Below, one piece after another: positions 34,609 to 42,541 of a stretch of DNA of 64,000 nucleotides. Position numbers and translations under genes: made by a program. Source of the DNA: Paenibacillus taichungensis (GTDB lineage Bacteria > Bacillota > Bacilli > Paenibacillales > Paenibacillaceae); the NCBI RefSeq assembly GCF_013359905.1, contig NZ_JABMCC010000115.1, positions 62,001 through 126,000 of the forward strand. The letters run 5' to 3'. The notes beneath the pieces are model-generated. The model was given only the letters and a program-made list of their open reading frames with translations. It did no database searches and was not told the origin of the DNA. Every line of letters starts with the position of its first letter. Positions within the stretch are counted from its first letter, which is position 1.

Positions 34609-35709
34609 ATGAATGTACCGTCAGCTTTGTTTAAACCATTTACCTCGGACAAGCTTACCCTGTCCAACCGGATCGTCATGGCACCCATGACTCGTGGATT
34701 TTCGCCCGAAGGAGTACCCGGACCAGAGGTCGTGGAATACTATCGTCGCAGAGCAGCCGGAGGTGTAGGGCTGATTATTACGGAAGGAACGGGTATTAAC
34801 CACCCTTCATCCATTAGTGGCGCGAGCATTCCGCTGTTCCATGGCGAAGAATCACTGCAGGGTTGGGCGAATGTAGTCAAAGCAGTCCATGAGGCAGGTG
34901 GCAAAATCATGCCACAATTGTGGCATGTGGGTACAGCCCGCCGTTCAGGCGACCTGCCTAATGCAGAAGCTGAGCCGGTAGGCCCATCGGGAATAAGCAT
35001 GGCAGGTGAATCTGAAAGACAACCATTGTCAGAAGACGAGATCAGGGGTCTTATCGAGGCGTTTGCCCAAGCAGCAGCAGATGCGCAGCGCATTGGTTTT
35101 GATGGTATTGAGCTTCACGGGGCACATGGCTATCTGATTGATCAATTCTTCTGGGAGCATACCAACCGTCGTACGGATAAATACGGAGGCGATCTGACAC
35201 AGCGCACGCGTTTTGCTGTTGAAGTTATTGAAGCATGTCGCGCTGCAGTAGGTCCTGACTTTCCGATCGTACTTCGTTTCTCCCAATGGAAAATGGGGAA
35301 CTACGACGCACGGCTGGTGGAAACATCAGAACAACTGGAGCAATTCCTTGCACCCCTCACGGCTGCAGGTGTAGATATTTTCCACTGCTCGACCCGTCGA
35401 TTCTGGCTGCCGGAATTTGATGGCTCAGAGCTGAATCTTGCAGGCTGGACACAGAAAATAAGTGGCAAGCCGGCGATCTCTGTTGGATCAGTAGGGCTCG
35501 AAGCTGAATTCGTGGACAGAGCGAACGAAAACCAGGGAACAGGTGACGCTCATCTGGATCAGTTGAACGAGAAAATGGAGAATCATGAATTTGACTTGAT
35601 CGCGTTGGGGCGTGTACTGCTGAGTGATCCGGAATGGCCAAACAAAGTTCGCGAAGGACGTCAGTCTGAAATTGTTCCGTTTACAGTAGAAGCATTGAAA
35701 ACACTCTAA
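34609..35709 (+). CDS. Old yellow enzyme family NADH:flavin oxidoreductase (alkene reductase)
   Basis: The 366-aa FMN TIM barrel has LSNRIVMAPMTRG (FMN site), the HVGTARR region, and the substrate-site IELHGAHGYLIDQFFW with paired histidines and the nearby tyrosine used for proton transfer. NRRTDKYGG is the conserved OYE segment, and GRVLLSDPEW is the phosphate site near the C-terminus. These enzymes reduce activated alkenes such as N-ethylmaleimide and nitro compounds, and help with electrophile stress. ATG 34609 follows AAAGGAG by 9 nt. The preceding short Cys-containing ORF may be part of its control. Confidence 0.92.
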   Translation: MNVPSALFKPFTSDKLTLSNRIVMAPMTRGFSPEGVPGPEVVEYYRRRAAGGVGLIITEGTGINHPSSISGASIPLFHGEESLQGWANVVKAVHEAGGKIMPQLWHVGTARRSGDLPNAEAEPVGPSGISMAGESERQPLSEDEIRGLIEAFAQAAADAQRIGFDGIELHGAHGYLIDQFFWEHTNRRTDKYGGDLTQRTRFAVEVIEACRAAVGPDFPIVLRFSQWKMGNYDARLVETSEQLEQFLAPLTAAGVDIFHCSTRRFWLPEFDGSELNLAGWTQKISGKPAISVGSVGLEAEFVDRANENQGTGDAHLDQLNEKMENHEFDLIALGRVLLSDPEWPNKVREGRQSEIVPFTVEALKTL

Positions 35710-35720
35710 ACTGAAAACAA

Positions 35721-35759
35721 ACCTGATGCCGCCGAAAGGCGGCTTTCGTATGATCAGGT
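35721..35759 (+). terminator. Terminator after the old yellow enzyme gene
   Basis: Inner GCCGCC-GAAA-GGCGGC-TTT hairpin enclosed by ACCTGAT/ATCAGGT. Confidence 0.75.
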
Positions 35760-35835
35760 AAGCAAGTAATTAGGAGTTGTCTGTTTTTCTGTGACACTGT
35801 TTTTCTGTTACAATATATAGTACATAGAGGGGTGA

Positions 35836-36288
35836 ATGACGGTGCTGGATACGATTGATAGCCATATTTTGCGGCGTTTGGCCCAGAACAGCAGAATCTC
35901 GTACACTGATCTGGCCAAAGAGGTCGGCCTTTCAGGGGTAGCGGTTAAGGAACGTATTGAACGTCTTGTAAATCAAGGGATTATTGAGCAATTTTCAATT
36001 GTAATCAGTGCCGAGAAGCTTGGGAAAAAAATTTCTGCTTATCTTGAGCTGGAGGTTGAACCCAAGCATTTGGACAAGATTGTGGCGGCGCTGAAAGAAA
36101 ACGAGCGGGTGGCCGTGCTTTATGAAATGACGGGGGCTTGCATCCTGCACACCCACATTCTTGTGGAGAGCATCGAGGAAATGGAACACTTCATGAACGA
36201 ATCGATTTACTCTCTGGAAGGGTTGCTTCGGGTGGAAAACCAGATTTTGTTGAAGCGACACAAAAACCAGGATGGATTGAATATTTAA
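35836..36288 (+). CDS. Lrp/AsnC family transcriptional regulator
   Basis: The 150-aa protein has an Lrp-type N-terminal helix-turn-helix (DSHILRRLAQNSRISYTDLAKEVGLSGVAVKERI) and a RAM ligand-binding domain (KKISAYLELEVEPKHL, then GACILHTHILVESIEEME). GAGGGG precedes both ATG 35836 and GTG 35842; spacing (9 nt) favours the GTG, which would shorten the protein by two residues. It lies between the old yellow enzyme and a convergent secreted amidase. Target and amino-acid ligand unknown. Confidence 0.9.
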   Translation: MTVLDTIDSHILRRLAQNSRISYTDLAKEVGLSGVAVKERIERLVNQGIIEQFSIVISAEKLGKKISAYLELEVEPKHLDKIVAALKENERVAVLYEMTGACILHTHILVESIEEMEHFMNESIYSLEGLLRVENQILLKRHKNQDGLNI

Positions 36289-36290
36289 CG

Positions 36291-36334
36291 AACAAGAACC
36301 GTCAGGCTCTGAAGACTAACGGTTCTTGTTTATT
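36291..36334. terminator. Terminator between lrp-type gene and acetamidase gene
   Basis: AACAAGAACCGT pairs perfectly with ACGGTTCTTGTT, flanked by T/A tracts on both strands. Confidence 0.85.
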
Positions 36335-36360
36335 TCCTTTACAGAAACAGAAGAGTGTGA

Positions 36361-37914
36361 TTATTCCGTCTTGGACAATTTTGCCCGGTAGAAGGTTACG
36401 AAATATTCGCTGACTTCTGCCAGTTTCTGATCGTTCAATTGAATAGGCGCCGTCAATTTGATCGTTTCCTCATTAAACGTAGCTGTTGTGGCACCGATTT
36501 TGGCCAAGAGTGTATTGTCGTTATATTGAATGGTGATCATTTTGGTTGCTGGGTCCCATCCGATGTCTGCCCCGAATTGTTCAAAGCTGTTGCGCAGCAG
36601 TGCACGCTTCTGTTCTTTTTCCCCGAAGATTTTTTTGTTGATGATGCCATGAATGCCCCAGTTACCGTCAACAACCTGCGTAATTCCGAAATCCGTTGAA
36701 ACGGACATCAGTGAATATGCTTCATCTTCAGTCAAATCCATGCCTCTCATCAGAAAAGACTTCGTTTTGTTGGCAGCGTCCTTCATCGCTTTATCCAGGG
36801 AAGACTGCTTGAAAATTTCTGTTTGTGCATCCTTGCCCAGTTCGGCCAAATGGTTCGCATAGCTGAAGCCGTGAACAACCCATTCGTTTTCATTCTCAAG
36901 AAGTGGGAAGTTGAGCGCCTTCAACTTGTTGACCAGCTCCGCTTTTTTGTGAAGAATGAGCTGGATATCCCCGGTCACTGATGTTTCGATCGCTGTTCCG
37001 TTCAATTCGGAATCACCTTGACCTGCGTGCGGATCACCCACAGAAAGCAGTGCTCCAGGTACAGATACCGGATAATACATCGTTGCCCCTTCGGTTACGC
37101 GCCAATCATCGATATTCCCGCCATAATACGATGGTGGAACGGAATCGACAACATCAGCTTCTTTGGGGGCCACGCTCATTGTGCCAAAATGCAGCCGGAC
37201 AGGGACGTGAATGCCTTTTAGCACATCATGGTTCTCTTCCACCGTCGAGTGATCAACGATAACACCTGGATAATCTATGGTTGGATGTACTGTGCCGCTT
37301 GGATCGGTCTGTGGTGTCCAGCGATAACTGTACAGTGCCTTGGCGTAATCATTGCCACCTTTCGTCTCCATTTCATATATTGTAACAACCTCACGTGTAT
37401 TCGGCGTTTCTTCCATCTCACCATATAAAAGGCCCCAGTTTGCAGCTACATTCGAACCATAGGTTTTACCGGCATATTCCCCGTTTCCGCTAGGGCGCAG
37501 CTTCATGTCCAAAATCTTCACTTCGAGTACATCGCCAGGTTCAGCGCCCTCGACTGCAATTGGTCCCGTCATGATATGTACGCCAGGTCCACGTTCAGCC
37601 TCATGTTTTTCCGTTTCGCTCCAATGGAAAATATCTTCTGCGCCGGCATCACCTTTGATCATGCGCTCATAATCATCGCCGGAGTGGTGCGTAACAGCTT
37701 CCACCGTGACGATATCCCCCGAATTAACCGTAAGCACGGGATCACCTTTCCCGATATTACCCCAGCGTACGTTTTCCGATTTTGCTTCAAGATAATGTGT
37801 TTTCGGAACGTTTCTAACTTGAACTGTGTCAGCATTTGCAACATAAGAGACTGGAAGTATTAATAAAACAGCAGATAACGCAGAGGAAACCTTCCATTTA
37901 AACCGATTTCTCAT
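36361..37914 (-). CDS. Secreted acetamidase/formamidase family protein with stalk-like C-terminus
   Basis: The 517-aa protein has a clear signal peptide (basic MRNRFKWK, hydrophobic core, cleavage near ANA-DT at 27-29). The FmdA/AmdA fold follows (SGDIVTVEAVTHHSGDDY, GPGVHIMTGPIAVEGAEPGDVLEV, then MSVAPKEADVV and SVGDPHAGQGDSELNGTAIE near residue 300). FmdA-type enzymes hydrolyse formamide, acetamide or similar amides and are usually cytoplasmic. Residues about 430-517 (IGWDPATKMITIQYNDNTLLAKIG, NEETIKL) look like a copper-amine-oxidase N-terminal/stalk domain, common on exported Paenibacillus proteins. GGGAGTGA lies 8 nt before the ATG. An extracellular amidase is inferred. Confidence 0.82.
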   Translation of the reverse strand: MRNRFKWKVSSALSAVLLILPVSYVANADTVQVRNVPKTHYLEAKSENVRWGNIGKGDPVLTVNSGDIVTVEAVTHHSGDDYERMIKGDAGAEDIFHWSETEKHEAERGPGVHIMTGPIAVEGAEPGDVLEVKILDMKLRPSGNGEYAGKTYGSNVAANWGLLYGEMEETPNTREVVTIYEMETKGGNDYAKALYSYRWTPQTDPSGTVHPTIDYPGVIVDHSTVEENHDVLKGIHVPVRLHFGTMSVAPKEADVVDSVPPSYYGGNIDDWRVTEGATMYYPVSVPGALLSVGDPHAGQGDSELNGTAIETSVTGDIQLILHKKAELVNKLKALNFPLLENENEWVVHGFSYANHLAELGKDAQTEIFKQSSLDKAMKDAANKTKSFLMRGMDLTEDEAYSLMSVSTDFGITQVVDGNWGIHGIINKKIFGEKEQKRALLRNSFEQFGADIGWDPATKMITIQYNDNTLLAKIGATTATFNEETIKLTAPIQLNDQKLAEVSEYFVTFYRAKLSKTE

Positions 37915-37970
37915 TCGAAAATCACTCCCATTCGATATAATGTCATTTTACTTAACATGATATGAATCAG

Positions 37971-37999
37971 AGTATAACAGATGTATTTTAGGTTAACAA
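37971..37999 (-). promoter_or_regulatory. Promoter of the secreted acetamidase gene
   Basis: On the minus strand TTGTTA (plus 37994-37999), exactly 17 bp, and extended -10 TGTTATACT (plus 37971-37976 for the hexamer). The start site would be about 50 nt before the ATG. Confidence 0.65.
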
Positions 38000-38394
38000 T
38001 ATAAAGTTTTTGTTTTATTTTTCATATTTTTTAAAGTTATTTATCCAATATTCTTAAAATTATTAGATTTCCAAATTGAAATGCTTAGTAAATATTAGCT
38101 GCTTTTTGCCTTCCTATAATAATAATTTCAACATATGAAAAATTCACAACAGAAACCATTTTTCGCACCGCTGATACCTTTTCTCATCCCCTTCAATCAC
38201 ACACGCCTTAAGGAATAACACCATGAAGTACCACACAATTACCCGGAAAGGGGAAATTTTTTGCGTTTTAGGCTGTATTTTTAGAATTTGTACTGGAGCC
38301 GTCTCCATTTTGAAAATGAACCACCTTATGATAAGGTTATGCCTGAACCACATTCAGACTGAATGACAACAATGCTTAAGGAGGATGACCATCC
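38000..38394. other. AT-rich intergenic stretch without a gene
   Basis: The 480-bp divergent gap between the acetamidase gene and the NagZ-like gene is very AT-rich at 38000-38130. I see the acetamidase promoter at its left end and the ribosome site AAGGAGGA (38379-38385) at its right, but no convincing ORF, hairpin or repeat between. Confidence 0.6.
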
Positions 38395-39732
38395 TTGTAT
38401 ATCGATAATCACAAGTTAAAAAACAAACACATAAACACGCTTCAAATGCTGTTCCTGCTATTCGGAATAGTGTTGCTCTTATCCGCATGTGGAGAGTCAC
38501 AGAAGCCCTCCTCGTCAGAGCAAAATAACAATAATGCCGGAACGGAGACCAATGCGAATTCAAACGCTGGTGCAAACAATCAGAATGGTCAGGATGATCA
38601 ACAGAATACAGTGCCTCCTCAGGAAGAGAAAGATTCGGTAAAAGAGCAGCTCCACCAATTGTCTTTGGATGAGAAGATTGGACAAATGATTCTCGCGGGT
38701 GTTCAGGGGACCACTTTGGATGCTCAAGCGAAACAGATGATCACGGATCAGAAGGTGGGAGGGATTATTTTCTATGCGAATAATGTCTCGACCGTGCCAG
38801 GAACGGCAAAGTTCGTGCAATCCATTAAGGATGCCAATCGTTCCAATCCGGTTCCAATTTTCATGAGTGTGGATCAGGAGGGTGGCAAAGTTAGTCGAAT
38901 GCCAGAAACGGTAGAGTCTATACCTTCCAATGGGAAAGTGGGGAAGACGAAGGATGCTGATTTGGCTGAAACGATGGGCAAATTGTTAGCAAGACAAATT
39001 CAGCTGGTAGGTTTTAACGTCGATTTTGCTCCAGTGCTGGATGTAAATAGTAATCCGAATAACCCGGTAATTGGGGATCGTTCATTTGGAAGTTCGGCCA
39101 GTCTGGTTTCACAAATGGGCATAGCTGAGATGAAAGGGCTGCGCAGCGAAGGGATTATTCCGGTGGTGAAGCATTTTCCCGGTCATGGAGACACGTCAGT
39201 GGACTCCCACTTGGATCTGCCTGTCGTGAACAAAACGGAGAAGCAACTTGCCCAGCTGGAGTGGATTCCGTTTGAGGCAGCGGTGAAGGAACAGGTGGAA
39301 GCGGTTATGGTAGCCCATATTTTGTTTCCCAAGCTTGATCCCGACCATCCGGCATCTTTGTCGGACGTCATTATTGGTCAGCAGTTGCGTGGCAAATTCA
39401 AGTATGACGGTGTGGTCATCACAGATGATCTGAGCATGGGTGCGATCGCGAAAAATTATAAGTTGAAAGATGCCGCCGTAGCGACAGTTCAGGCAGGAAG
39501 TGATATTCTGCTGGTAGCTCACAGTTATGAGAGTGCCAAGACTATTTTTGATACATTGAAGAACGCAGTGAAGTCAGGGAAGATTTCAGAATCCCGAATT
39601 AATGAAAGTGTATATCGAATTCTGGCGTTGAAGCAGAAGTATAACTTGTCCGATGAGGAGCAGCCGTCAGGAGATTTGAAGCAGTTGAATGCTGACATTG
39701 TGGATTGGCGTAAGCAGGTCGATGCCCGATAG
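38395..39732 (+). CDS. nagZ: NagZ-like beta-N-acetylhexosaminidase (GH3), lipoprotein
   Basis: The 445-aa protein has a lipobox LLSACG after a hydrophobic signal, then an Asn/Gln/Ser-rich linker. The GH3 barrel follows (LSLDEKIGQMILAGV, VKHFPGHGDTSVDSHLDLP near residue 257). The VDSH pair matches the Asp-His acid/base unit of Gram-positive NagZ, and ITDDLSMGAI near residue 342 carries the nucleophile Asp. It removes GlcNAc from muropeptides for cell-wall recycling on the outer membrane face. The second C-terminal domain of longer GH3 enzymes is missing. TTG start with AAGGAGGA 9-10 nt upstream. A Bce-like module follows, in the same orientation. Confidence 0.88.
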   Translation: MYIDNHKLKNKHINTLQMLFLLFGIVLLLSACGESQKPSSSEQNNNNAGTETNANSNAGANNQNGQDDQQNTVPPQEEKDSVKEQLHQLSLDEKIGQMILAGVQGTTLDAQAKQMITDQKVGGIIFYANNVSTVPGTAKFVQSIKDANRSNPVPIFMSVDQEGGKVSRMPETVESIPSNGKVGKTKDADLAETMGKLLARQIQLVGFNVDFAPVLDVNSNPNNPVIGDRSFGSSASLVSQMGIAEMKGLRSEGIIPVVKHFPGHGDTSVDSHLDLPVVNKTEKQLAQLEWIPFEAAVKEQVEAVMVAHILFPKLDPDHPASLSDVIIGQQLRGKFKYDGVVITDDLSMGAIAKNYKLKDAAVATVQAGSDILLVAHSYESAKTIFDTLKNAVKSGKISESRINESVYRILALKQKYNLSDEEQPSGDLKQLNADIVDWRKQVDAR

Positions 39733-39807
39733 TACCCACCTGTGTTATGATTTTGGAAAGAGAATTGCATATTCCATTATGACAGGTTGGAGGCGAGACC
39801 TTTTTTT

Positions 39808-40512
39808 ATGTATACGATAATGATTATTGAAGATGATCCGAAAATTGCGGGTTTACTCCAATCCCATATTGAGCGATATGGTGACAGGGCCGTTGCGGTT
39901 GAGGATTTTGAGCAGGTCGTCCAGCAGTTTGAACAAATTAAGCCGCATGTCGTCCTGCTGGATATCAACCTGCCGAGTTACGATGGGTTCTATTGGTGTC
40001 GCCAAATTCGTTCCATTTCCACATGTCCGATTATTTTCATCTCGGCCCGGAGTGGCAAAATGGATCAGGTTATGGCGCTTGAGAACGGTGCGGACGATTA
40101 TATTACGAAGCCGTTTGAGCATGAGATTGTCATGGCCAAAATTCGAAGTCAGCTACGCCGGGTGTATGGCGATTACGCTGCGCGTCATGAAGAGCGCAAG
40201 GTGGAACTGGATGGACTAACTGTTTATCTGGAAAGATTGGAGATGGAGCTCGGTGATCGCAAGATACAGCTGACCAAGAAAGAAACCATTTTGCTGGAGA
40301 CGTTGCTGCGTCGGAGTCCCAAACTGGTTAGCCGTGAAACCATTTTAGAAAAGCTGTGGGATGATTCCTTTGTGGATGATAATACACTTAGCGTGAATGT
40401 GACCCGCGTGCGTAAACGATTGGCTGAGCTGGGCATTACAGATGCGCTGGAGACGGTAAGAGGTTCAGGTTATCGACTCAACAGCAATTGGAAGGCATCG
40501 TCGCCCTCATGA
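39808..40512 (+). CDS. BceR-like response regulator (OmpR family)
   Basis: The 234-aa protein has receiver acidic residues EDD at 8-10, phospho-acceptor Asp52 (VVLLDINLP), Lys in YITKPF, and a winged helix (LTKKETILLETLLRRSPKLVSRETIL, DDNTLSVNVTRVRKRL). The only ribosome-site-like sequence, GGAGG at 39788-39792, is 15 nt from the ATG, unusually far. The start overlaps nothing upstream. Its stop overlaps the kinase start (ATGA). With the next three genes it forms a peptide-antibiotic sensing and detoxification module. Confidence 0.9.
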   Translation: MYTIMIIEDDPKIAGLLQSHIERYGDRAVAVEDFEQVVQQFEQIKPHVVLLDINLPSYDGFYWCRQIRSISTCPIIFISARSGKMDQVMALENGADDYITKPFEHEIVMAKIRSQLRRVYGDYAARHEERKVELDGLTVYLERLEMELGDRKIQLTKKETILLETLLRRSPKLVSRETILEKLWDDSFVDDNTLSVNVTRVRKRLAELGITDALETVRGSGYRLNSNWKASSPS

Positions 40513-41495
40513 AGTTGTTTATCAGAGAACATATTGTACTGACTTGTTGGGTAATCGTTGTGCTGCTCACCGTGGTTGCGGTCTTTTGGTACGACGGCTA
40601 TGACCACTGGTTAACGGCCACGTATGCGGTATCTCTGGGGTTAGTCCTATACGCAGCCTATCTCATTTATCGGTATCTGTCCCATCGCATGTTTTATTCC
40701 CGGATGTCCCATCGAATGAATGATCTGAAAGAATTTGTTCCATTGAATGAGCCCGCGCCCTTGCCGCAGGCATTGTCAGAACTGTTGGACTCACAGTACG
40801 GTCATTATTATGCGCACCTGCATCGTCTGGAACAGCGTCAACAGGAATACCTGACTTTTATGAATCAATGGGTTCATCAGATGAAGACACCTTTGTCCGT
40901 CATTGAACTGACGGTTGAGGATCAGGAGGATGAGGACCCCCGTTTCATCAGCATTCGAGAGGAAGCAGACCAGATGAGACGAGGACTGGAAACGGTGTTG
41001 TACATGGCACGGCTGGAGACATTTGAACAAGATTTCAGTGTGGAACCGGTATCCCTCAAGGCGGCCGGAGAAGAAGCCATCCATGAGCTGAAACGGTTCT
41101 TCATTCGCAATCACGTGTATCCCGAGATGAAAATTGATTCTGCGTTAATGGTTCAGTCGGATGCGAAGTGGATTCGGTTTGTCCTCGTACAGCTGTTATC
41201 CAATGCTATCAAGTACTCTTCCGGGGGGAACGGGCAAAAGGTAACCATCCAAGCCCATGAATCCACAAGATCCATTATTCTTGAAGTGAAGGATCAGGGA
41301 GTGGGTATTCCCAAGTCGGATCTCAACCGAGTGTACCAGCCTTTTTTCACCGGAGAGAATGGGCGTCATTTTAAAGAATCCACGGGGATGGGATTATATA
41401 TTGTAAAAGATGTCCTGACACGAATGAACCATCGGATCGACCTTACATCCGTTCAGGGAGAAGGGACAACGGTAACCATTACTTTTGAAATCTAA
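40509..41495 (+). CDS. BceS-like intramembrane-sensing histidine kinase
   Basis: The 328-aa protein has two adjacent membrane helices (about residues 10-28 and 34-55) with only a few residues between them, so no extracellular sensor domain. The H-box is WVHQMKTPLSVIEL (His123), with N-box LVQLLSNAIKYSS, DQGVGIPKSDLNRVYQPFFTG and GMGLYIV. Kinases of this type sense drug through flux of their BceAB transporter rather than directly. ATGA overlap with the regulator gene. Confidence 0.9.
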   Translation: MKLFIREHIVLTCWVIVVLLTVVAVFWYDGYDHWLTATYAVSLGLVLYAAYLIYRYLSHRMFYSRMSHRMNDLKEFVPLNEPAPLPQALSELLDSQYGHYYAHLHRLEQRQQEYLTFMNQWVHQMKTPLSVIELTVEDQEDEDPRFISIREEADQMRRGLETVLYMARLETFEQDFSVEPVSLKAAGEEAIHELKRFFIRNHVYPEMKIDSALMVQSDAKWIRFVLVQLLSNAIKYSSGGNGQKVTIQAHESTRSIILEVKDQGVGIPKSDLNRVYQPFFTGENGRHFKESTGMGLYIVKDVLTRMNHRIDLTSVQGEGTTVTITFEI

Positions 41496-41520
41496 ATATA
41501 AGCGCATAATGCGGAACGAA

Positions 41521-41570
41521 ATGAGAAGACGTCTGGTGCCCTGACAGGGATCGGCGTCTTTCTCGTTTTC
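41521..41570 (+). terminator. Terminator between the bceRS-like and bceAB-like genes
   Basis: GAGAAGACG pairs with CGTCTTTCTC (one bulge), with inner CCCTG/CAGGG and following TTTTC. It separates the regulator unit from the transporter unit. Confidence 0.6.
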
Positions 41571-41601
41571 TACATATGAGAAGACGATTTTTGGATAGTG
41601 A

Positions 41602-41625
41602 GACATGTAATCTTACAATAATGTC
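41602..41625 (+). promoter_or_regulatory. Dyad upstream of the BceAB-like transporter genes
   Basis: Nested dyad: TGTAA-TC-TTACA (41606-41617) within GACAT...ATGTC (41602-41606 and 41621-41625), about 145 nt before the transporter genes. BceR-type regulators activate transporter promoters through such inverted repeats, so this is a candidate target site; the assignment is inference. Confidence 0.4.
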
Positions 41626-41770
41626 ATGAAGATGAAAGGTTAATCCATAGGAGAATGGTCGAAACTTCGATAGACTGAAGTCAGAAAGTAGAGAACGACC
41701 TCGATTTGCGATGAAGTTCAGTTCAACTTGGTTTAATTCAAATCCGAAATCTAAAAGGAGCCATTAACCT

Positions 41771-42541
41771 ATGGAGATATGTTCAGTAAAACAGATTAGC
41801 AAAATTTATAAAGGGATCGTGTCATACGAAGCCTTGTCAGGTATTGATCTCAGTATTCAGGAGGGTGAATTCGTTGGCATCATGGGTCCATCCGGTAGCG
41901 GCAAAACAACGTTGCTAAACATGATTTCAACCATTGACCACCCTACTTCAGGGGAACTGAAAATCGCGGGTAAGAACCCGTTTGAACTGGATCACGATGA
42001 ACTGGCTCTGTTCAGACGCCGAGAGCTGGGGTTCGTATTTCAGTCGTTTAACCTGCTCAACACACTCACGGTTAAAGAAAATATTGTCCTGCCGCTTACG
42101 CTGGATGGAGTACCGGTTGAGGAAATGAATGAACGTGTTGATCGACTCGCAGAGAAGCTGGGCATCGCATCTCTTCTGAACAAACGCACGTATGAAATTT
42201 CCGGAGGTCAGGCCCAGCGGACAGCAATCGCACGAGCCCTGATCCATTCTCCCAAGCTGGTGCTGGCCGATGAGCCTACAGGAAATCTCGATTCGAAGGC
42301 AGCTCGTGATGTAATGGAGATGCTGGAACGTCGCAACCAGGAAGATCGGGCCACCATGCTGTTGGTCACGCATGACGCTGTTGCGGCAAGTTATTGCAGC
42401 CGGGTTGTATTTATTAAGGATGGACGACTTTACAACGAAATTCATTATGGAGATAACCGATCGACATTCTATCAACGAATCATCAACGTATTATCCCTGA
42501 TGGGAGGCTCAGGACATGAATTTTCGCCAGTTCGCCATTAA
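41771..42541 (+). CDS. BceA-like ABC transporter ATP-binding protein
   Basis: The 256-aa ATPase has Walker A GPSGSGKTT (39-47), Q-loop FQSFNLL, signature ISGGQAQR, Walker B LVLADEPTGNLD and the switch His in LVTHD. AAAAGGAGCC lies about 10 nt upstream. It overlaps the permease gene by 26 nt. Together they confer resistance to peptide antibiotics acting on lipid II cycle intermediates and feed the signal to the kinase. Confidence 0.92.
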   Translation: MEICSVKQISKIYKGIVSYEALSGIDLSIQEGEFVGIMGPSGSGKTTLLNMISTIDHPTSGELKIAGKNPFELDHDELALFRRRELGFVFQSFNLLNTLTVKENIVLPLTLDGVPVEEMNERVDRLAEKLGIASLLNKRTYEISGGQAQRTAIARALIHSPKLVLADEPTGNLDSKAARDVMEMLERRNQEDRATMLLVTHDAVAASYCSRVVFIKDGRLYNEIHYGDNRSTFYQRIINVLSLMGGSGHEFSPVRH

